This document shows positions 16,842 through 28,177 of a stretch of DNA of 64,000 nucleotides, piece after piece. The DNA is from Cellulophaga baltica (GTDB lineage: Bacteria > Bacteroidota > Bacteroidia > Flavobacteriales > Flavobacteriaceae). Positions within the stretch are counted from its first letter, which is position 1. Each line of letters opens with the position of its first letter. The translations under genes and the position numbers were made by a program. Below the pieces are notes generated by a model that had not been told where the DNA came from, searched no databases, and was given only the letters and a program-made list of their open reading frames with translations. The DNA lies in assembly GCF_018861125.1 (NCBI RefSeq), contig NZ_JAHKQN010000004.1:1-64000 (forward strand), read 5' to 3'.

Positions 16842-19400
16842 TTATTCTTCTGTTTTCGTTTCATCAGTATCAAGAGCCGTGCCATTATCAGCTTCACCCT
16901 CTTGTTCAAGGCCTTCAATAGCTTCTAATTCTTCGTCATCCTCTTTCATTACTTTCGCTACCGCAGCAATAGAATCGTTACCCTTTAGATTAATTAATTT
17001 AACCCCTTGAGTTGCTCTACCCATTGTACGCAAGCTTTCAACAGCCATACGAATCGCAATACCTGATTTATTAATAATCATTAAATCATCTTTATCAGTA
17101 ACTGATTTAATAGATACTAAACCACCTGTTTTATCAGAAATAGAAATAGTTTTCACACCTTTACCTCCTCTATTGGTAATTCTATAAACTGCTTCACCAT
17201 CTTCAGGATCATCAATGTATGTACGCTTACCGTAACCGTTTTCAGATACTACAAGTACTGTTTCTTCTTGCGGATTGTTCACCGTTACCATACCAATAAC
17301 CTCATCTTTATCATTTGCTAGAGTTATACCCCTAACACCTGATGCACCTCTACCCATTGGTCTTGTTTTAGCTTCTTCAAAACGAATAGCTTTACCAGAT
17401 TTTAGGGCTAGCATTACTTGACTATTACCTGTAGTTAATTTCGCTTCTAAAAGCTCATCACCATCTTTAATTGTAATAGCATTAATACCGTTAGTTCTTG
17501 GTCTTGAATATTGCTCTAAAACAGTCTTTTTAACTTGACCTTTTTTAGTCGCCATAATTACATAATGACTATTGATGTACTCTTCATCTTTTAAATCTTG
17601 AGTACAAATAAATGCCATTACCTTATCGTCTTTCTCAATATTAATAAGATTTTGTATTGCTCTACCTTTTGATGTTTTACTACCTTCAGGTATTTCATAC
17701 ACACGCATCCAGAAACATTTTCCTTTTTGCGTAAAGAACAACATATATTGGTGGTTTGTACCTACAAATAAGTTTTCTAAGAAATCTTCATTACGTGTAG
17801 TTGATGCTTTTTGACCAACACCACCTCTATTTTGAGTTTTGTATTCCGTTAATGGTGTTCTTTTAATATAACCCGCGTGAGAAATCGTAATCACAACTTG
17901 CTCATCAGGAATCATATCTTCCATACTTAAATCGCCACCAGCAAAATTAATTTCTGAACGACGCTCATCACCATACTTAGCTTTTACCTCTAGTAATTCT
18001 TCCTTGATGATATCCATTCTACGCTCTTTACGTGCAAGAATGTCTTTTAAATCTTCTATCGTCTTTAAAATGTCTTCGTATTCTGCACGTAATTTATCTT
18101 GCTCCAGTCCTGTCAATTGACGTAATCGCATTTCAACAATTGCTTTCGCCTGAATTTCTGACAGTTTAAAACGTTCGATTAAATTATTTCGAGCTTCATC
18201 AGCATTTGCCGACGCTCTAATAATAGCAATTACTTCATCAATATTATCAGAAGCAATAATCAAACCTTCTAAGATATGTGCTCTATCTTCTGCTTTCTTT
18301 AGTTCAAATTCCGTTCTACGAACAACCACTTCATGCCTATGCTCCACAAAATGGTGAATCATATCTTTTACGTTCAGCATTTCTGGCCTACCATTAACTA
18401 GTGCTATATTATTTACACTAAATGATGATTGTAAAGCAGTATACTTATATAAAGTATTTAATACAATATTAGGTATTGCGTCTCTTTTAATAATATAAAC
18501 GATACGCATACCGTTTCTATCAGACTCATCTCTAATAGTAGAAATACCTTCTATTTTCTTATCATTAATAAGGTCTGCAGTCTTTTTAATCATGTCTGCC
18601 TTATTCACTTGGTACGGTATTTCAGTAACGATAATACACTCTCTACCTTGAACCTCTTCAAAAGTAGCCTTTGCACGCATTACTACTCTACCTCTACCCG
18701 TATGAAAAGCTTCTTTTACACCATCATACCCATAAATAATACCACCAGTTGGAAAATCTGGTGCTTTAATATGAGTGATTAGTTCATCAATCTCAATATC
18801 ATTATTATCAATATACGCAACAGTACCATCAACAACTTCAGTCAAGTTATGAGGTGGCATATTTGTTGCCATACCTACTGCAATACCTGATGCACCATTT
18901 ACTAAAAGTGCCGGAATACGTGTTGGTAATACTTTAGGTTCTTGTAAAGAGTCATCAAAATTCAATTGATGATCAACAGTATCTTTATCTATATCTGCCA
19001 ACATATCGTCAGCTATTTTTCGCATACGAGCCTCAGTATAACGCATTGCTGCAGGGCTATCACCATCAATAGATCCGAAGTTACCCTGCCCATCTACAAG
19101 CATATATCTCAAACTCCACTCTTGTGCCATACGCACCATAGCGTCATAAACAGAGGTATCACCATGAGGGTGATACTTACCTAAAACTTCACCTACAATA
19201 CGCGCAGATTTTTTATGAGCACTCGTAGACCGAACTCCCAACTCGTACATTCCAAATAAAACTCTTCTATGTACTGGTTTTAAACCATCCCTAACATCTG
19301 GTAAAGCACGTGACACAATGACCGACATTGAATAATCAATGTATGCGGACTTCATTTCATCTTCAATGTTGATGGGGATTAATTTTTCTCCTTCTGCCAT
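16842..19400 (-). CDS. gyrA: DNA gyrase subunit A
   Basis: 852 residues. The catalytic tyrosine is Tyr121 (AAMRYTEAR). The quinolone-determining stretch reads [17 protein letters not shown], with Thr82 at the position of E. coli Ser83 and Asp86 at that of Asp87. The C-terminal pinwheel carries a GyrA box variant, QNRGGVGQ, and a second NRGGKG. The enzyme introduces negative supercoils together with GyrB. It ends in an acidic tail ([18 protein letters not shown]). It is first in a short operon with the TPR gene. Confidence 0.97.
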   Translation of the reverse strand: MAEGEKLIPINIEDEMKSAYIDYSMSVIVSRALPDVRDGLKPVHRRVLFGMYELGVRSTSAHKKSARIVGEVLGKYHPHGDTSVYDAMVRMAQEWSLRYMLVDGQGNFGSIDGDSPAAMRYTEARMRKIADDMLADIDKDTVDHQLNFDDSLQEPKVLPTRIPALLVNGASGIAVGMATNMPPHNLTEVVDGTVAYIDNNDIEIDELITHIKAPDFPTGGIIYGYDGVKEAFHTGRGRVVMRAKATFEEVQGRECIIVTEIPYQVNKADMIKKTADLINDKKIEGISTIRDESDRNGMRIVYIIKRDAIPNIVLNTLYKYTALQSSFSVNNIALVNGRPEMLNVKDMIHHFVEHRHEVVVRRTEFELKKAEDRAHILEGLIIASDNIDEVIAIIRASANADEARNNLIERFKLSEIQAKAIVEMRLRQLTGLEQDKLRAEYEDILKTIEDLKDILARKERRMDIIKEELLEVKAKYGDERRSEINFAGGDLSMEDMIPDEQVVITISHAGYIKRTPLTEYKTQNRGGVGQKASTTRNEDFLENLFVGTNHQYMLFFTQKGKCFWMRVYEIPEGSKTSKGRAIQNLINIEKDDKVMAFICTQDLKDEEYINSHYVIMATKKGQVKKTVLEQYSRPRTNGINAITIKDGDELLEAKLTTGNSQVMLALKSGKAIRFEEAKTRPMGRGASGVRGITLANDKDEVIGMVTVNNPQEETVLVVSENGYGKRTYIDDPEDGEAVYRITNRGGKGVKTISISDKTGGLVSIKSVTDKDDLMIINKSGIAIRMAVESLRTMGRATQGVKLINLKGNDSIAAVAKVMKEDDEELEAIEGLEQEGEADNGTALDTDETKTEE

Positions 19401-19604
19401 TTATAAAATCTTATATTATTTACTACGTTAAAAAACATGCCAATATACAGAAAATTGAGGCCTTTAACACATTTCTTTAATAGTTTATTAAACAATTTAT
19501 CAACATTATCCAATCTCAATTATTAATAAATAAAACCTATTAAAATTGGATTTATAGGTTTTTTTACGTCAATTAGATAATGTTTAACGAATATAGGTAC
19601 GGTA

Positions 19605-19635
19605 TTTGTTCTAGTTTCGGATAGATTTACTATTT
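19605..19635 (+). promoter_or_regulatory. putative clpC promoter
   Basis: TTTG at 19605-19608, 19-nt spacer, then TACTATTT at 19628-19635, one base from the TAnnTTTG consensus. The predicted start, about 19642, lies just upstream of the ATG at 19657, which supports that start. Confidence 0.5.
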
Positions 19636-19656
19636 TTATTGTTGAAAGGAAAGTAT

Positions 19657-22209
19657 ATGGATGATAATTTTTCACCTAGAGTAAAAGATGTAATTGCTTA
19701 CAGTAAAGAGGAAGCTTTAAGACTTGGTCACGATTTTATTGGTACCGAGCACTTAATGCTTGGCCTATTACGTGATGGAAGTGGTAAAGCAATAAGCATA
19801 CTTGACGCTTTAGACGTGGACTTAAATCACCTGAGAAGAAAGGTTGAAATTTTAAGTCCAGCAAACCCAAGCGCTAGTCCAATGCAAAAAGACAAAAAGA
19901 ATTTGCATTTAACAAGGCAAGCAGAGCGCGCATTAAAGACAACTTTTTTAGAAGCTAAACTTTTTCAAAGCTCTTCTATTAATACAGCACACCTATTGTT
20001 ATGCATTCTTAGAAATGAGAATGACCCAACAACAAAACTACTTCATAAATTGAAAGTAGATTATGATGGTGTTAAAGAACAATTTAAATCTATGATTACA
20101 AGTGATGATGATTTTATAGATTCTCCAACTTCAGAATCTTTTCCAAATGACGCTAATGAAGATGCGGATGGAAAAGAAGGTACATTTGGAAGTAGCAGTG
20201 CTACACCAAAAGGAAACAAGAAATCTAAAACTCCTGTTTTAGATAATTTTGGCCGTGATTTAACCATGATGGCTGAAGAAAATAAATTAGACCCTGTTGT
20301 TGGTAGAGAAAAAGAAATTGAGAGAGTTTCTCAAATTTTAAGTAGAAGAAAGAAAAACAACCCGCTACTTATTGGTGAGCCTGGTGTTGGTAAAAGTGCC
20401 ATTGCCGAAGGCTTAGCCTTGAGAATTGTAAACAAGAAAGTTTCAAGAATTCTTTACAACAAAAGAGTTGTAACTCTTGATTTAGCTTCTTTAGTTGCAG
20501 GTACAAAATACCGTGGACAATTTGAAGAACGCATGAAAGCGGTTATGAATGAACTTGAAAAGAATGATGATATTATTCTTTTTATTGATGAAATTCATAC
20601 AATCGTAGGTGCTGGTGGTGCCACAGGAAGCCTTGATGCTTCTAACATGTTTAAACCTGCGTTGGCAAGAGGTGAAATACAATGCATTGGAGCCACGACT
20701 CTTGATGAATACAGACAGTATATTGAAAAAGATGGTGCATTAGAACGTCGTTTTCAAAAAGTAATTGTTGAACCTACAAGTGTAGACGAAACAATAGAAA
20801 TACTAAAAAACATTAAAGGTAAATATGAAGATCACCATAATGTTATTTATACTGATGAATCACTAGAAGCTTGTGTAAAGTTAACGAACAGATATATGAC
20901 TGATCGTTTTTTACCAGACAAGGCTATTGATGCTCTTGACGAAGCTGGTTCTCGTGTTCATATTGTAAATATGGACGTACCTAAGCAAATTCTAGAATTA
21001 GAAAAACAACTAGAAGAGGTTCGTGAGCACAAAAACACTGTAGTTAAAAAACAACGTTACGAAGAAGCTGCAAAGCTTAGAGATGACGAAAAGAAAATAG
21101 AAAAAGACCTTGCTAGTGCCCAAGAAAAATGGGAAGAAGAAAGCAAATTACATAGAGAAATTGTAACCGAAGATAACGTAGCCGATGTTGTATCTATGAT
21201 GAGTGGTATTCCTGTAAACAGGATTGCTCAAACAGAAATCACAAAGCTTGCCGAATTACCTGAACTTATTAAAGGCAATGTTATCGGTCAAGATGACGCA
21301 GTTGCTAAAGTTGCAAAAGCTATTCAACGTAATAGAGCTGGGCTAAAAGACCCTAACAAACCAATTGGATCTTTTATTTTCTTAGGTCAAACTGGTGTTG
21401 GTAAAACACAGTTAGCCAAAGTACTTGCAAAAGAACTATTTGACTCTGAAGACGCCCTTATTCGTATTGATATGAGTGAGTATATGGAAAAATTCGCCAT
21501 ATCTCGTTTAGTTGGAGCACCTCCGGGATACGTTGGTTATGAAGAAGGTGGTCAATTAACTGAAAAAGTTCGTCGTAAGCCTTACGCTGTTGTTCTACTT
21601 GATGAAGTTGAAAAAGCACACCCTGATGTATTTAATATGATGCTTCAAGTGCTTGATGACGGATTCTTAACTGATAGTTTAGGACGTAAAATTGATTTTA
21701 GAAACACAATTATAATCATGACTTCTAATATTGGTGCACGCCAACTGAAGGATTTTGGTCAAGGAGTTGGTTTTGGAACTTCTGCAAAGAAATCACAAGT
21801 AGACAGCCACCAAAAAGGAGTAATTGAAAGTGCTTTAAAAAAGGCTTTTGCCCCTGAATTCTTAAACAGAATTGATGATGTGGTTGTATTTAACGCTTTG
21901 GAGAAAAAAGATATTCATAAAATTATTGATATTGAGTTACGCAAATTACTAGCTCGTATTAAAGACATAGGATATGAATTAACTTTATCTGAAAAAGCTA
22001 AAGATTATATTGCTGAAAAAGGCTTTGACAAACAATATGGAGCTAGACCTTTAAAAAGAGCTATTCAAAAATATATTGAAGATGCACTTGCTGAAGAAAT
22101 AGTAAATTCAAAGCTTGAAGAAGGAGATACTATTTTCATGGATCTTGATGAAAAGAAAAATGAATTGACTATAAAAATTGATAAGGCTAAAAAAGAATCT
22201 GAAGCTTAA
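19657..22209 (+). CDS. clpC: ATP-dependent protease ATPase ClpC
   Basis: 850 residues. Start ATG 19657 ([20 protein letters not shown]) is preferred over an in-frame TTG at 19639, which would lie at or before the predicted transcription start. AAAGGA sits 8-13 bp upstream. The order is Clp N-domain repeats (1-145), AAA1 with GEPGVGKS, an M-domain with a UVR-like coiled coil ([15 protein letters not shown]), AAA2 with GQTGVGKT, and ClpB D2-small C-domain. It unfolds proteins for ClpP. It is monocistronic, with a terminator. Confidence 0.95.
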   Translation: MDDNFSPRVKDVIAYSKEEALRLGHDFIGTEHLMLGLLRDGSGKAISILDALDVDLNHLRRKVEILSPANPSASPMQKDKKNLHLTRQAERALKTTFLEAKLFQSSSINTAHLLLCILRNENDPTTKLLHKLKVDYDGVKEQFKSMITSDDDFIDSPTSESFPNDANEDADGKEGTFGSSSATPKGNKKSKTPVLDNFGRDLTMMAEENKLDPVVGREKEIERVSQILSRRKKNNPLLIGEPGVGKSAIAEGLALRIVNKKVSRILYNKRVVTLDLASLVAGTKYRGQFEERMKAVMNELEKNDDIILFIDEIHTIVGAGGATGSLDASNMFKPALARGEIQCIGATTLDEYRQYIEKDGALERRFQKVIVEPTSVDETIEILKNIKGKYEDHHNVIYTDESLEACVKLTNRYMTDRFLPDKAIDALDEAGSRVHIVNMDVPKQILELEKQLEEVREHKNTVVKKQRYEEAAKLRDDEKKIEKDLASAQEKWEEESKLHREIVTEDNVADVVSMMSGIPVNRIAQTEITKLAELPELIKGNVIGQDDAVAKVAKAIQRNRAGLKDPNKPIGSFIFLGQTGVGKTQLAKVLAKELFDSEDALIRIDMSEYMEKFAISRLVGAPPGYVGYEEGGQLTEKVRRKPYAVVLLDEVEKAHPDVFNMMLQVLDDGFLTDSLGRKIDFRNTIIIMTSNIGARQLKDFGQGVGFGTSAKKSQVDSHQKGVIESALKKAFAPEFLNRIDDVVVFNALEKKDIHKIIDIELRKLLARIKDIGYELTLSEKAKDYIAEKGFDKQYGARPLKRAIQKYIEDALAEEIVNSKLEEGDTIFMDLDEKKNELTIKIDKAKKESEA

Positions 22210-22227
22210 TATCATACCATAATGAAT

Positions 22228-22257
22228 AAAAAAGGAAGACTAATGTCTTCCTTTTTT
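22228..22257 (+). terminator. clpC terminator
   Basis: Hairpin AAAGGAAGAC / GTCTTCCTTT around TAAT followed by a T run, 19 bp after the clpC stop. Confidence 0.85.
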
Positions 22258-22519
22258 TATTCCATAAATATTCAATCTTCTACAACTCACACATTAAAAA
22301 ATACCATCTATACATTTTACTCTTTTTTTTACGCAAAAAACTCGTTACTAATTAAGATTACGACGATTAAAATGTAAGCCAAAACTCTCGCTTATAAACT
22401 TCAATCAAACAATATTCACTTCTTGAACGATATTTAGGTTTTTTATCTAATATTTTAACACAAAAAACAACTTAAGACTACTTTCGTAAACGAGACAACA
22501 CTATATAAAATACCGGAGA
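22258..22519 (+). other. upstream region of small hypothetical gene
   Basis: No gene and no strong repeat. A TACTTTCG (near 22479) resembles a -7 box for the next gene, but no -33 partner is clear. Confidence 0.3.
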
Positions 22520-22921
22520 ATGAATATCGGACAATCGAAGAACAAAGTCATCGTTCAAGAGTATATTCTTGAGAGTGGCACCATACAAGTGTACAATGAT
22601 TACATGGTAGGCATTTTCAACGAAGGAGCTACATTAACAATTGAAAGAGTTTATCAAATAATGGGTATTTCTGAAATACATTTCAGAAATAAAAACTTTG
22701 GATATATTAGTCTTCGAAAAAACTCTTACGCTTTAGACCCAGACATCTACAACTATATAAGAGAATTAGATAACTTAAAAGCACTTGCTATAGTTTCTGT
22801 TAAAGAAATTGACATGCATAATTTTAAAATTGAAAAGCTTTTCTACAAAAAGCAAATGAAGTTTTTTATAGAGTTTGATAATGCATTAGCTTGGGTAAAA
22901 AGAAGAGTTAAAGCTAAGTAA
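22520..22921 (+). CDS. conserved hypothetical protein, STAS-like
   Basis: A 133-residue soluble protein with no signal peptide. It is an alpha/beta pattern with strands such as LKALAIVSVKEID and a final amphipathic helix FDNALAWVKRRVKAK. The length and pattern resemble the small SpoIIAA/STAS-like proteins common in flavobacteria, but I cannot identify a family with certainty. It is monocistronic, convergent with the NAD(P)HX repair gene. Confidence 0.65.
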   Translation: MNIGQSKNKVIVQEYILESGTIQVYNDYMVGIFNEGATLTIERVYQIMGISEIHFRNKNFGYISLRKNSYALDPDIYNYIRELDNLKALAIVSVKEIDMHNFKIEKLFYKKQMKFFIEFDNALAWVKRRVKAK

Positions 22922-22949
22922 AAAAACTCTAACTCTTAATTTTTATACA

Positions 22950-24506
22950 TTATTCTTGAGGTGATTGTTGCTCCTGCCCACCATTCTCTACTTGCTCTGG
23001 AACTTTAAACAAATCAACATAAGCACCACCAATACCATTTATTATGCTTGAAGCTATTAACGACTGATAACCTGTCGTTTCCACAGCTATATCTCCTGAT
23101 TTTCCATGTAAATACACTCCAAAAATTGAGGCCTGTAAAGCATCATAACCTTGAGCTATTAAACTAGTAATTACACCCGTAAGCACATCACCACTACCTG
23201 CAGTTGCCATACCAGGGTTTCCTGTGGTATTTACATATCCTTTATCTTCATAAATTGTAATGGTATTAGCACCTTTAATAATTAAAACACAATCGTGCTT
23301 TTTAGAGAATGATTTTGCCTTTTTAAGCTTATCAAAATCGTCTTCCCATGCTCCAATTAATCGTTCTAATTCTTTAGGGTGTGGCGTTAGAACTGTTTTA
23401 GAAGGTAAACTTTCTAATAGCTCTTTGTTTTTAGATAGTATGTTTAACCCATCAGCATCAATTACTAAAGGTGTTTTGTTATTACTTAAAAAGTTTGCAA
23501 AAGCTGTTTTGACCTCATCCGAAGTTCCTAACCCCATTCCAATACCAATTACTTTTGGCTCAATATCAAATGATATTTCTGAAACTATTTTTTCATTTTC
23601 AGCAGTTAACACCATTATTTCAGGCAAAGCAGTTTGAAACGGGATATATCCACATTCAGGAACTAGAACAGAAACCAATCCGGCACCTGTAACTAAACAT
23701 GCTTTAGAACTCAATTGAACCGAACCTATTTTACCGTAACTACCGCCAATAATTAAGGCATGACCAAAAGTACCTTTATGTGAATATTTTTCTCTAGGGA
23801 TATAAATTGGCAATACTTCATTTTTACCTATAAGTTCAAAGTCAACATTCGTATTCTGAATATATTCAGGATCAATACCTATATCTAATATTTCCCATTG
23901 GTTAGCATATACCCCTGTTTGCGGTAAAAAGAAAACCAATTTAGGCGTCTGAAAAGTCAGCACATGATTTGCTTTTATCACTCCCTCTTCAATACTAGGA
24001 ACACTATCCGTAAACAAACCAGAAGGCAAATCAACAGATAAAACAAAAGCTTTTGATGTATTAATGTGTTTCATTACATCTACAACCCAAGCATCAGGAT
24101 TTCTATTTAAACCGATACCAAAAATAGCATCTATGATAATATCTTCAGGACTAATATCTGGTAATTCACAATCACTATTAATAAAATTAGGCCATATTTT
24201 TCTATCTTTTAAACGGTCTAGGTTTTTTAAAAAATCATCTGATCGTTTATCACTATAGTTTACAATATGAACTTCTATATTATAACCATGCTCCTGCAAA
24301 TGTCTTGCAACAGCAACACCATCTCCACCATTATTACCAATACCACAGAAGATCTGAATTTTTACTGGAGCACCTTGCAATCGCATGTGCAACCAATTAA
24401 ATATTTGAACCGCAACACGCTCCATTAATTCATTACTAGAAAGCTTTTGCTTTTTTATTGTAAATTCATCAGCTTTATAGATTTGTTCTGCACTAAAAAT
24501 CTTCAT
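22950..24506 (-). CDS. nnrD/nnrE: bifunctional NAD(P)H-hydrate epimerase / dehydratase
   Basis: 518 residues with two fused domains. The first (1-215) is the YjeF_N epimerase, with GIGNNGGDGVAVARHL at about 55-70. The second (230-505) is an ADP-dependent (S)-NAD(P)HX dehydratase of the ribokinase fold, with HKGTFGHALIIGGSYGKIG and NPGMATAGSGDVLTG, the nucleotide/catalytic loop. Together they repair hydrated NADH and NADPH. The protein ends in an unusual Gln-rich tail (EQVENGGQEQQSPQE). It is divergent from the thr operon. Confidence 0.93.
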   Translation of the reverse strand: MKIFSAEQIYKADEFTIKKQKLSSNELMERVAVQIFNWLHMRLQGAPVKIQIFCGIGNNGGDGVAVARHLQEHGYNIEVHIVNYSDKRSDDFLKNLDRLKDRKIWPNFINSDCELPDISPEDIIIDAIFGIGLNRNPDAWVVDVMKHINTSKAFVLSVDLPSGLFTDSVPSIEEGVIKANHVLTFQTPKLVFFLPQTGVYANQWEILDIGIDPEYIQNTNVDFELIGKNEVLPIYIPREKYSHKGTFGHALIIGGSYGKIGSVQLSSKACLVTGAGLVSVLVPECGYIPFQTALPEIMVLTAENEKIVSEISFDIEPKVIGIGMGLGTSDEVKTAFANFLSNNKTPLVIDADGLNILSKNKELLESLPSKTVLTPHPKELERLIGAWEDDFDKLKKAKSFSKKHDCVLIIKGANTITIYEDKGYVNTTGNPGMATAGSGDVLTGVITSLIAQGYDALQASIFGVYLHGKSGDIAVETTGYQSLIASSIINGIGGAYVDLFKVPEQVENGGQEQQSPQE

Positions 24507-24559
24507 TTATTAATAAAATTTGAAATATATTAGAATTTTCGTAAAAATTTGAGAAATCA

Positions 24560-24590
24560 TTTGATAAAGAACTCAAAAATACTACATTTG
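24560..24590 (+). promoter_or_regulatory. thr operon promoter
   Basis: A perfect Bacteroidota vegetative promoter: TTTG at 24560-24563, 19-nt spacer, TACATTTG at 24583-24590. Transcription should start near 24597, 25 bp before the leader peptide ATG. Confidence 0.75.
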
Positions 24591-24621
24591 AGCATATCTT
24601 AAAAAGATATAGAGACCCAAA

Positions 24622-24705
24622 ATGGATAGTATATTTAATTTTTCTACAATTAACTTCGCTTGTGATACAACTATCACTATCAGCATCACAACCCCTTTGG
24701 GGTAA
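24622..24705 (+). CDS. thrL: thr operon leader peptide
   Basis: A 27-codon frame just after a perfect promoter and 75 bp before thrA. It reads MDSIFNFSTINFACDTTITI then SITTPLG and stop: five Thr and six Ile, with a Thr/Ile run (DTTITISITT) near the end. This is the hallmark of ribosome-mediated attenuation in threonine operons such as E. coli thrL. The last codons sit in an inverted repeat ACCCC-TTT-GGGGT (24691-24703), and GGGG could alternatively pair with the CCCG before TTTTT at 24723-24731. Too short for routine gene finding, but the amino acid bias is decisive. Confidence 0.85.
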   Translation: MDSIFNFSTINFACDTTITISITTPLG

Positions 24706-24731
24706 ATTGCTATATATACTCGTCCCGTTTT
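24691..24731 (+). promoter_or_regulatory. candidate thr attenuator
   Basis: ACCCC (24691-24695) can pair with GGGGT (24699-24703), or GGGG can pair with CCC at 24724-24726 just ahead of a T5 run. Mutually exclusive pairings overlapping the leader stop codon fit an antiterminator/terminator switch. The stems are short, so the exact structure is uncertain. Confidence 0.5.
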
Positions 24732-24780
24732 TGCATATACATGCATCCCTATTTATTTTTCAAAATAACAATCTCATAAA

Positions 24781-27225
24781 ATGAAAATTTTAAAATTTGG
24801 TGGTACTTCGGTAGCCAACGCAAAAAATATATCTTTAGTAAAAAACATAGTTGCTAATTCAAAAGCAGACAAAACAATAGTTGTTGTTTCTGCCTTAGGT
24901 GGTGTAACTGATTTACTTTTAAACACGGCACAATTAGCTTCTTCTCAAAACGAAGAATACAAATCAATTCTTAAGCAAATTGAAGACAGACATATTGCTA
25001 CTATAAAAGAATTAATTCCTATTCTAGAACAAAGCACAGTATTAAGTAAAGTAAAAAGTGAATTGAACACACTTGAAACTTTAGTAGAAGGTGCTTTTTT
25101 AATTGGAGAAATTACACCTAAACTTTCAGATAAAATTGTAAGTTTCGGCGAGTTGTTATCTTCTTTTATTATTAGCGAATATTTTAAAGCTGAAAAATTA
25201 AGCTGTACTTATAAAGACAGTAGAGAAATTATAAAAACTAATAATAACCACGGCAAAGCTATTGTTGATTTTAACATTACAAACAACAACTGCAAAACGT
25301 ACTTTTCTAAAGTATCAGAAAGTATAATAATCATGGGTGGTTTTATTGCATCATCAACTACTGGAAACTCTACAACATTAGGTCGTGGAGGTTCTGACTA
25401 TACTGCTGCCATTGTTGCAAGTGCTGTTGATGCAGAAATTTTAGAGATTTGGACCGATGTTAGTGGTATGTATACTGCAAATCCTAAATTGGTAAAACAA
25501 GCAGTTCCAATTCCTCATATATCATATGAAGAAGCTATGGAGCTTTCACATTTTGGGGCAAAAGTTTTATACCCACCAACAATACAACCCGTACTTTCAA
25601 AAGGAATTTCAATAGTAATAAAAAATACTTTTGATTCTGAAAGTTCAGGTACTTTAATTACAAAAAACAAAAACGAAGAAGGCAAAACCATTCGTGGTAT
25701 TAGCCATGTTGAAAATATAGCATTAGTATCTTTAGAAGGTTCAGGAATGGTTGGCATCCCTGGAATATCAAAACGCTTTTTTGAAGTTCTTTCTCAAGCA
25801 GGTATCAGCGTTGTACTTATTACACAAGCATCTTCTGAGCATTCAATTTGTGTAGGTATTTCAGAATATGATACTGATAAAGCGGTTGCTATAGTAAATG
25901 AAGCTTTTGAATATGAAATTTCATTAGGTAAAATCAAACCTACAATAGCTGAGAAAAACTTAGCCATTATTGCGCTTGTTGGTGATAATATGAAAAAACA
26001 CCAAGGACTAAGCGGTAAAATGTTCAGTGCTCTAGGAAAAAACAATGTAAATATTAGAGCTATTGCACAAGGTGCTTCTGAGCGTAATATTTCTGCTGTA
26101 ATTGTAAAAGAAGATGTAAAAAAAGCACTAAACACTTTACATGAGCAGTTTTTTGAAGAAAACGTAAAGCAACTAAACCTGTTTGTAATGGGTGTTGGTA
26201 ATGTTGGTAACAAATTCTTAGATCAAATTCAGCAACAGAAAAAATTCTTAAAAGAGAATTTAAAATTGAACTTAAGAGTTATTGGAATTTCAAACTCTAG
26301 AAAAATGTTTTTTGATGAAGATGGCATCAATTTAAAAGAGTGGAAATCTCTATTAGATAATGGTGAGAAAGCTGATAAAAAATTATTTTTTGAAAAAATT
26401 CAGAAATTAAATTACAGAAATAGCATTTTTGTTGATAATACAGCTAGTGCAGAAGTTTCTGAAACATATGCTTCATATCTAAAAAACAGCATTTCTGTTG
26501 TAACGTGTAATAAAATTGCTTGTTCTTCTGAGTTTAAAAACTATCAAAAACTTAAAGAATTAGCACGCCAGTACAATGCACCTTTCTTATTTGAAACAAA
26601 TGTTGGTGCCGGTTTACCTATTATAGACACCCTTAAACATTTAATTGCTTCTGGTGATAAAATATTAAAGATTCAAGCAGTACTATCAGGGAGTTTAAAC
26701 TTTGTATTCAACAACTTTGATGACAAAACCACATTCCATGATGTGGTTAAACAAGCACAAGAAGAAGGCTACACAGAGCCGGATCCAAAAATAGATTTAA
26801 GTGGTATTGACGTAATGCGTAAAATATTAATTTTAGCACGTGAAAGTGGTAATAAAATTGATATTGATGAAATAGGGAATACTCCTTTTTTACCTCAAGA
26901 AAGTTTAGATACAACAAATAATGAAGACTTTTTTGCAACTTTAGTAAAACACGAAGCTGATTTTCAAAAAACATATAAAGAAGCTACTGAAAAGAATAGC
27001 AAACTTAAATATGTTGCGCAGTTTGAAAATGGTAAAGCAAGTGTAGGTTTACAAGAAATACCAAAAGGTCATGATTTTTATAATTTAGAAGGTAGTGATA
27101 ATATTGTACTTTTTTATACAGAAAGGTATCCTAACCAACCTATGATTATAAAAGGGGCTGGTGCAGGAGCTGATGTTACTGCTTCAGGTATTTTTGCTGA
27201 TATCATCAGAATAGGTAATTTTTAA
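24781..27225 (+). CDS. thrA: bifunctional aspartokinase / homoserine dehydrogenase
   Basis: 814 residues. It has an aspartokinase domain with KFGGTSVANAKNI at 4-16 and TTLGRGGSDYTAAI, two ACT domains (about 310-460) for threonine sensing, then homoserine dehydrogenase from about 465 with GVGNVGNKFLDQI and SGSLNFVFNNF. It catalyses the first and third steps from aspartate toward threonine. Start ATG 24781 gives MKILKFGGTS, the normal beginning. First gene of thrABC, 75 bp after the leader peptide. Confidence 0.96.
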   Translation: MKILKFGGTSVANAKNISLVKNIVANSKADKTIVVVSALGGVTDLLLNTAQLASSQNEEYKSILKQIEDRHIATIKELIPILEQSTVLSKVKSELNTLETLVEGAFLIGEITPKLSDKIVSFGELLSSFIISEYFKAEKLSCTYKDSREIIKTNNNHGKAIVDFNITNNNCKTYFSKVSESIIIMGGFIASSTTGNSTTLGRGGSDYTAAIVASAVDAEILEIWTDVSGMYTANPKLVKQAVPIPHISYEEAMELSHFGAKVLYPPTIQPVLSKGISIVIKNTFDSESSGTLITKNKNEEGKTIRGISHVENIALVSLEGSGMVGIPGISKRFFEVLSQAGISVVLITQASSEHSICVGISEYDTDKAVAIVNEAFEYEISLGKIKPTIAEKNLAIIALVGDNMKKHQGLSGKMFSALGKNNVNIRAIAQGASERNISAVIVKEDVKKALNTLHEQFFEENVKQLNLFVMGVGNVGNKFLDQIQQQKKFLKENLKLNLRVIGISNSRKMFFDEDGINLKEWKSLLDNGEKADKKLFFEKIQKLNYRNSIFVDNTASAEVSETYASYLKNSISVVTCNKIACSSEFKNYQKLKELARQYNAPFLFETNVGAGLPIIDTLKHLIASGDKILKIQAVLSGSLNFVFNNFDDKTTFHDVVKQAQEEGYTEPDPKIDLSGIDVMRKILILARESGNKIDIDEIGNTPFLPQESLDTTNNEDFFATLVKHEADFQKTYKEATEKNSKLKYVAQFENGKASVGLQEIPKGHDFYNLEGSDNIVLFYTERYPNQPMIIKGAGAGADVTASGIFADIIRIGNF

Positions 27226-27237
27226 TTCAACAAAAAA

Positions 27238-28164
27238 ATGAGTGCATACGAGATAAGAGTTTTTTGTCCTGCAACTATTGCAAATGTATCTTGCGGTTTT
27301 GATGTATTAGGTCTTGCATTAGATGCTGTTGGAGATGAAATGGTGGTTAGAAAAACTGTAGAAAAAGGTATAAAAATAACAAAACTTGAAGGCCAAAATT
27401 TACCATTAGAAACTCTACAAAATGTTGCAGGTGTTGCCGGTTTAGCATTTTTAGCTGCTTGCGATTACGAGGGTGGTTTTGAAATTGAAATTTATAAAAA
27501 AATAAAAGCTGGTAGCGGTATTGGCTCAAGCGCAGCAAGTTCAACAGGTGCCGTTTGGGCTATGAATGAGCTAATTGGAAAACCATTTTCACCTTTAGAA
27601 TTAGTTAAATTTGCAATGGAAGGTGAACGCTTGGCAAGCGGGGTTCCGCATGCTGACAATGTCGCTCCTGCCCTATTTGGTGGTTTTACTTTAGTTAGAA
27701 GTTACATTCCATTAGATGTAGTGAAAATTAATACGCCAAGCGAATTATACGCTACTGTTATTCACCCACAAATTGAAGTAAAAACATCAGACTCAAGAAG
27801 AATTTTAAAAACTACAATTTCTCTTGAAGATGGTATTAAGCAATGGGGAAATGTCGGCGGATTAATTGCTGGGCTTTTTACTGAAGATTACGATTTAATA
27901 TCAAGATCACTAGAAGATCATATTGTTGAACCTATCCGTTCTATACTTATACCAGGTTTTGACTCCGTAAAACAAAAAGCATTAGACAATGGGGCTTTAG
28001 GTTCTGGGATTTCAGGTTCTGGGCCATCAATTTTTGCTTTAAGTAAAGGTGAAGAAACCGCAAAAAATGTTGCTAAAGCAATGACCGAAGTATACGACAA
28101 AATTGGAATCGATTACGATATTCATGTTTCAAAAATAAACTCAGAAGGAATAAAAATAATATAG
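27238..28164 (+). CDS. thrB: homoserine kinase
   Basis: 308 residues of the GHMP kinase family. It has VFCPATIANVSCGFDVLG at the N-terminus, the ATP loop IKAGSGIGSSAASSTGA at about 90-106, and the C-terminal GSGISGSGPSIFAL. It phosphorylates homoserine. It follows thrA by 12 bp. Confidence 0.96.
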   Translation: MSAYEIRVFCPATIANVSCGFDVLGLALDAVGDEMVVRKTVEKGIKITKLEGQNLPLETLQNVAGVAGLAFLAACDYEGGFEIEIYKKIKAGSGIGSSAASSTGAVWAMNELIGKPFSPLELVKFAMEGERLASGVPHADNVAPALFGGFTLVRSYIPLDVVKINTPSELYATVIHPQIEVKTSDSRRILKTTISLEDGIKQWGNVGGLIAGLFTEDYDLISRSLEDHIVEPIRSILIPGFDSVKQKALDNGALGSGISGSGPSIFALSKGEETAKNVAKAMTEVYDKIGIDYDIHVSKINSEGIKII

Positions 28165-28177
28165 TAAATAGCTACTT

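Noticed and set aside
16842-19400. Quinolone-resistance mutation in gyrA (Thr82)
   Set aside because: Thr at this position is, as far as I recall, usual in flavobacterial GyrA, so it is not evidence of an acquired mutation.
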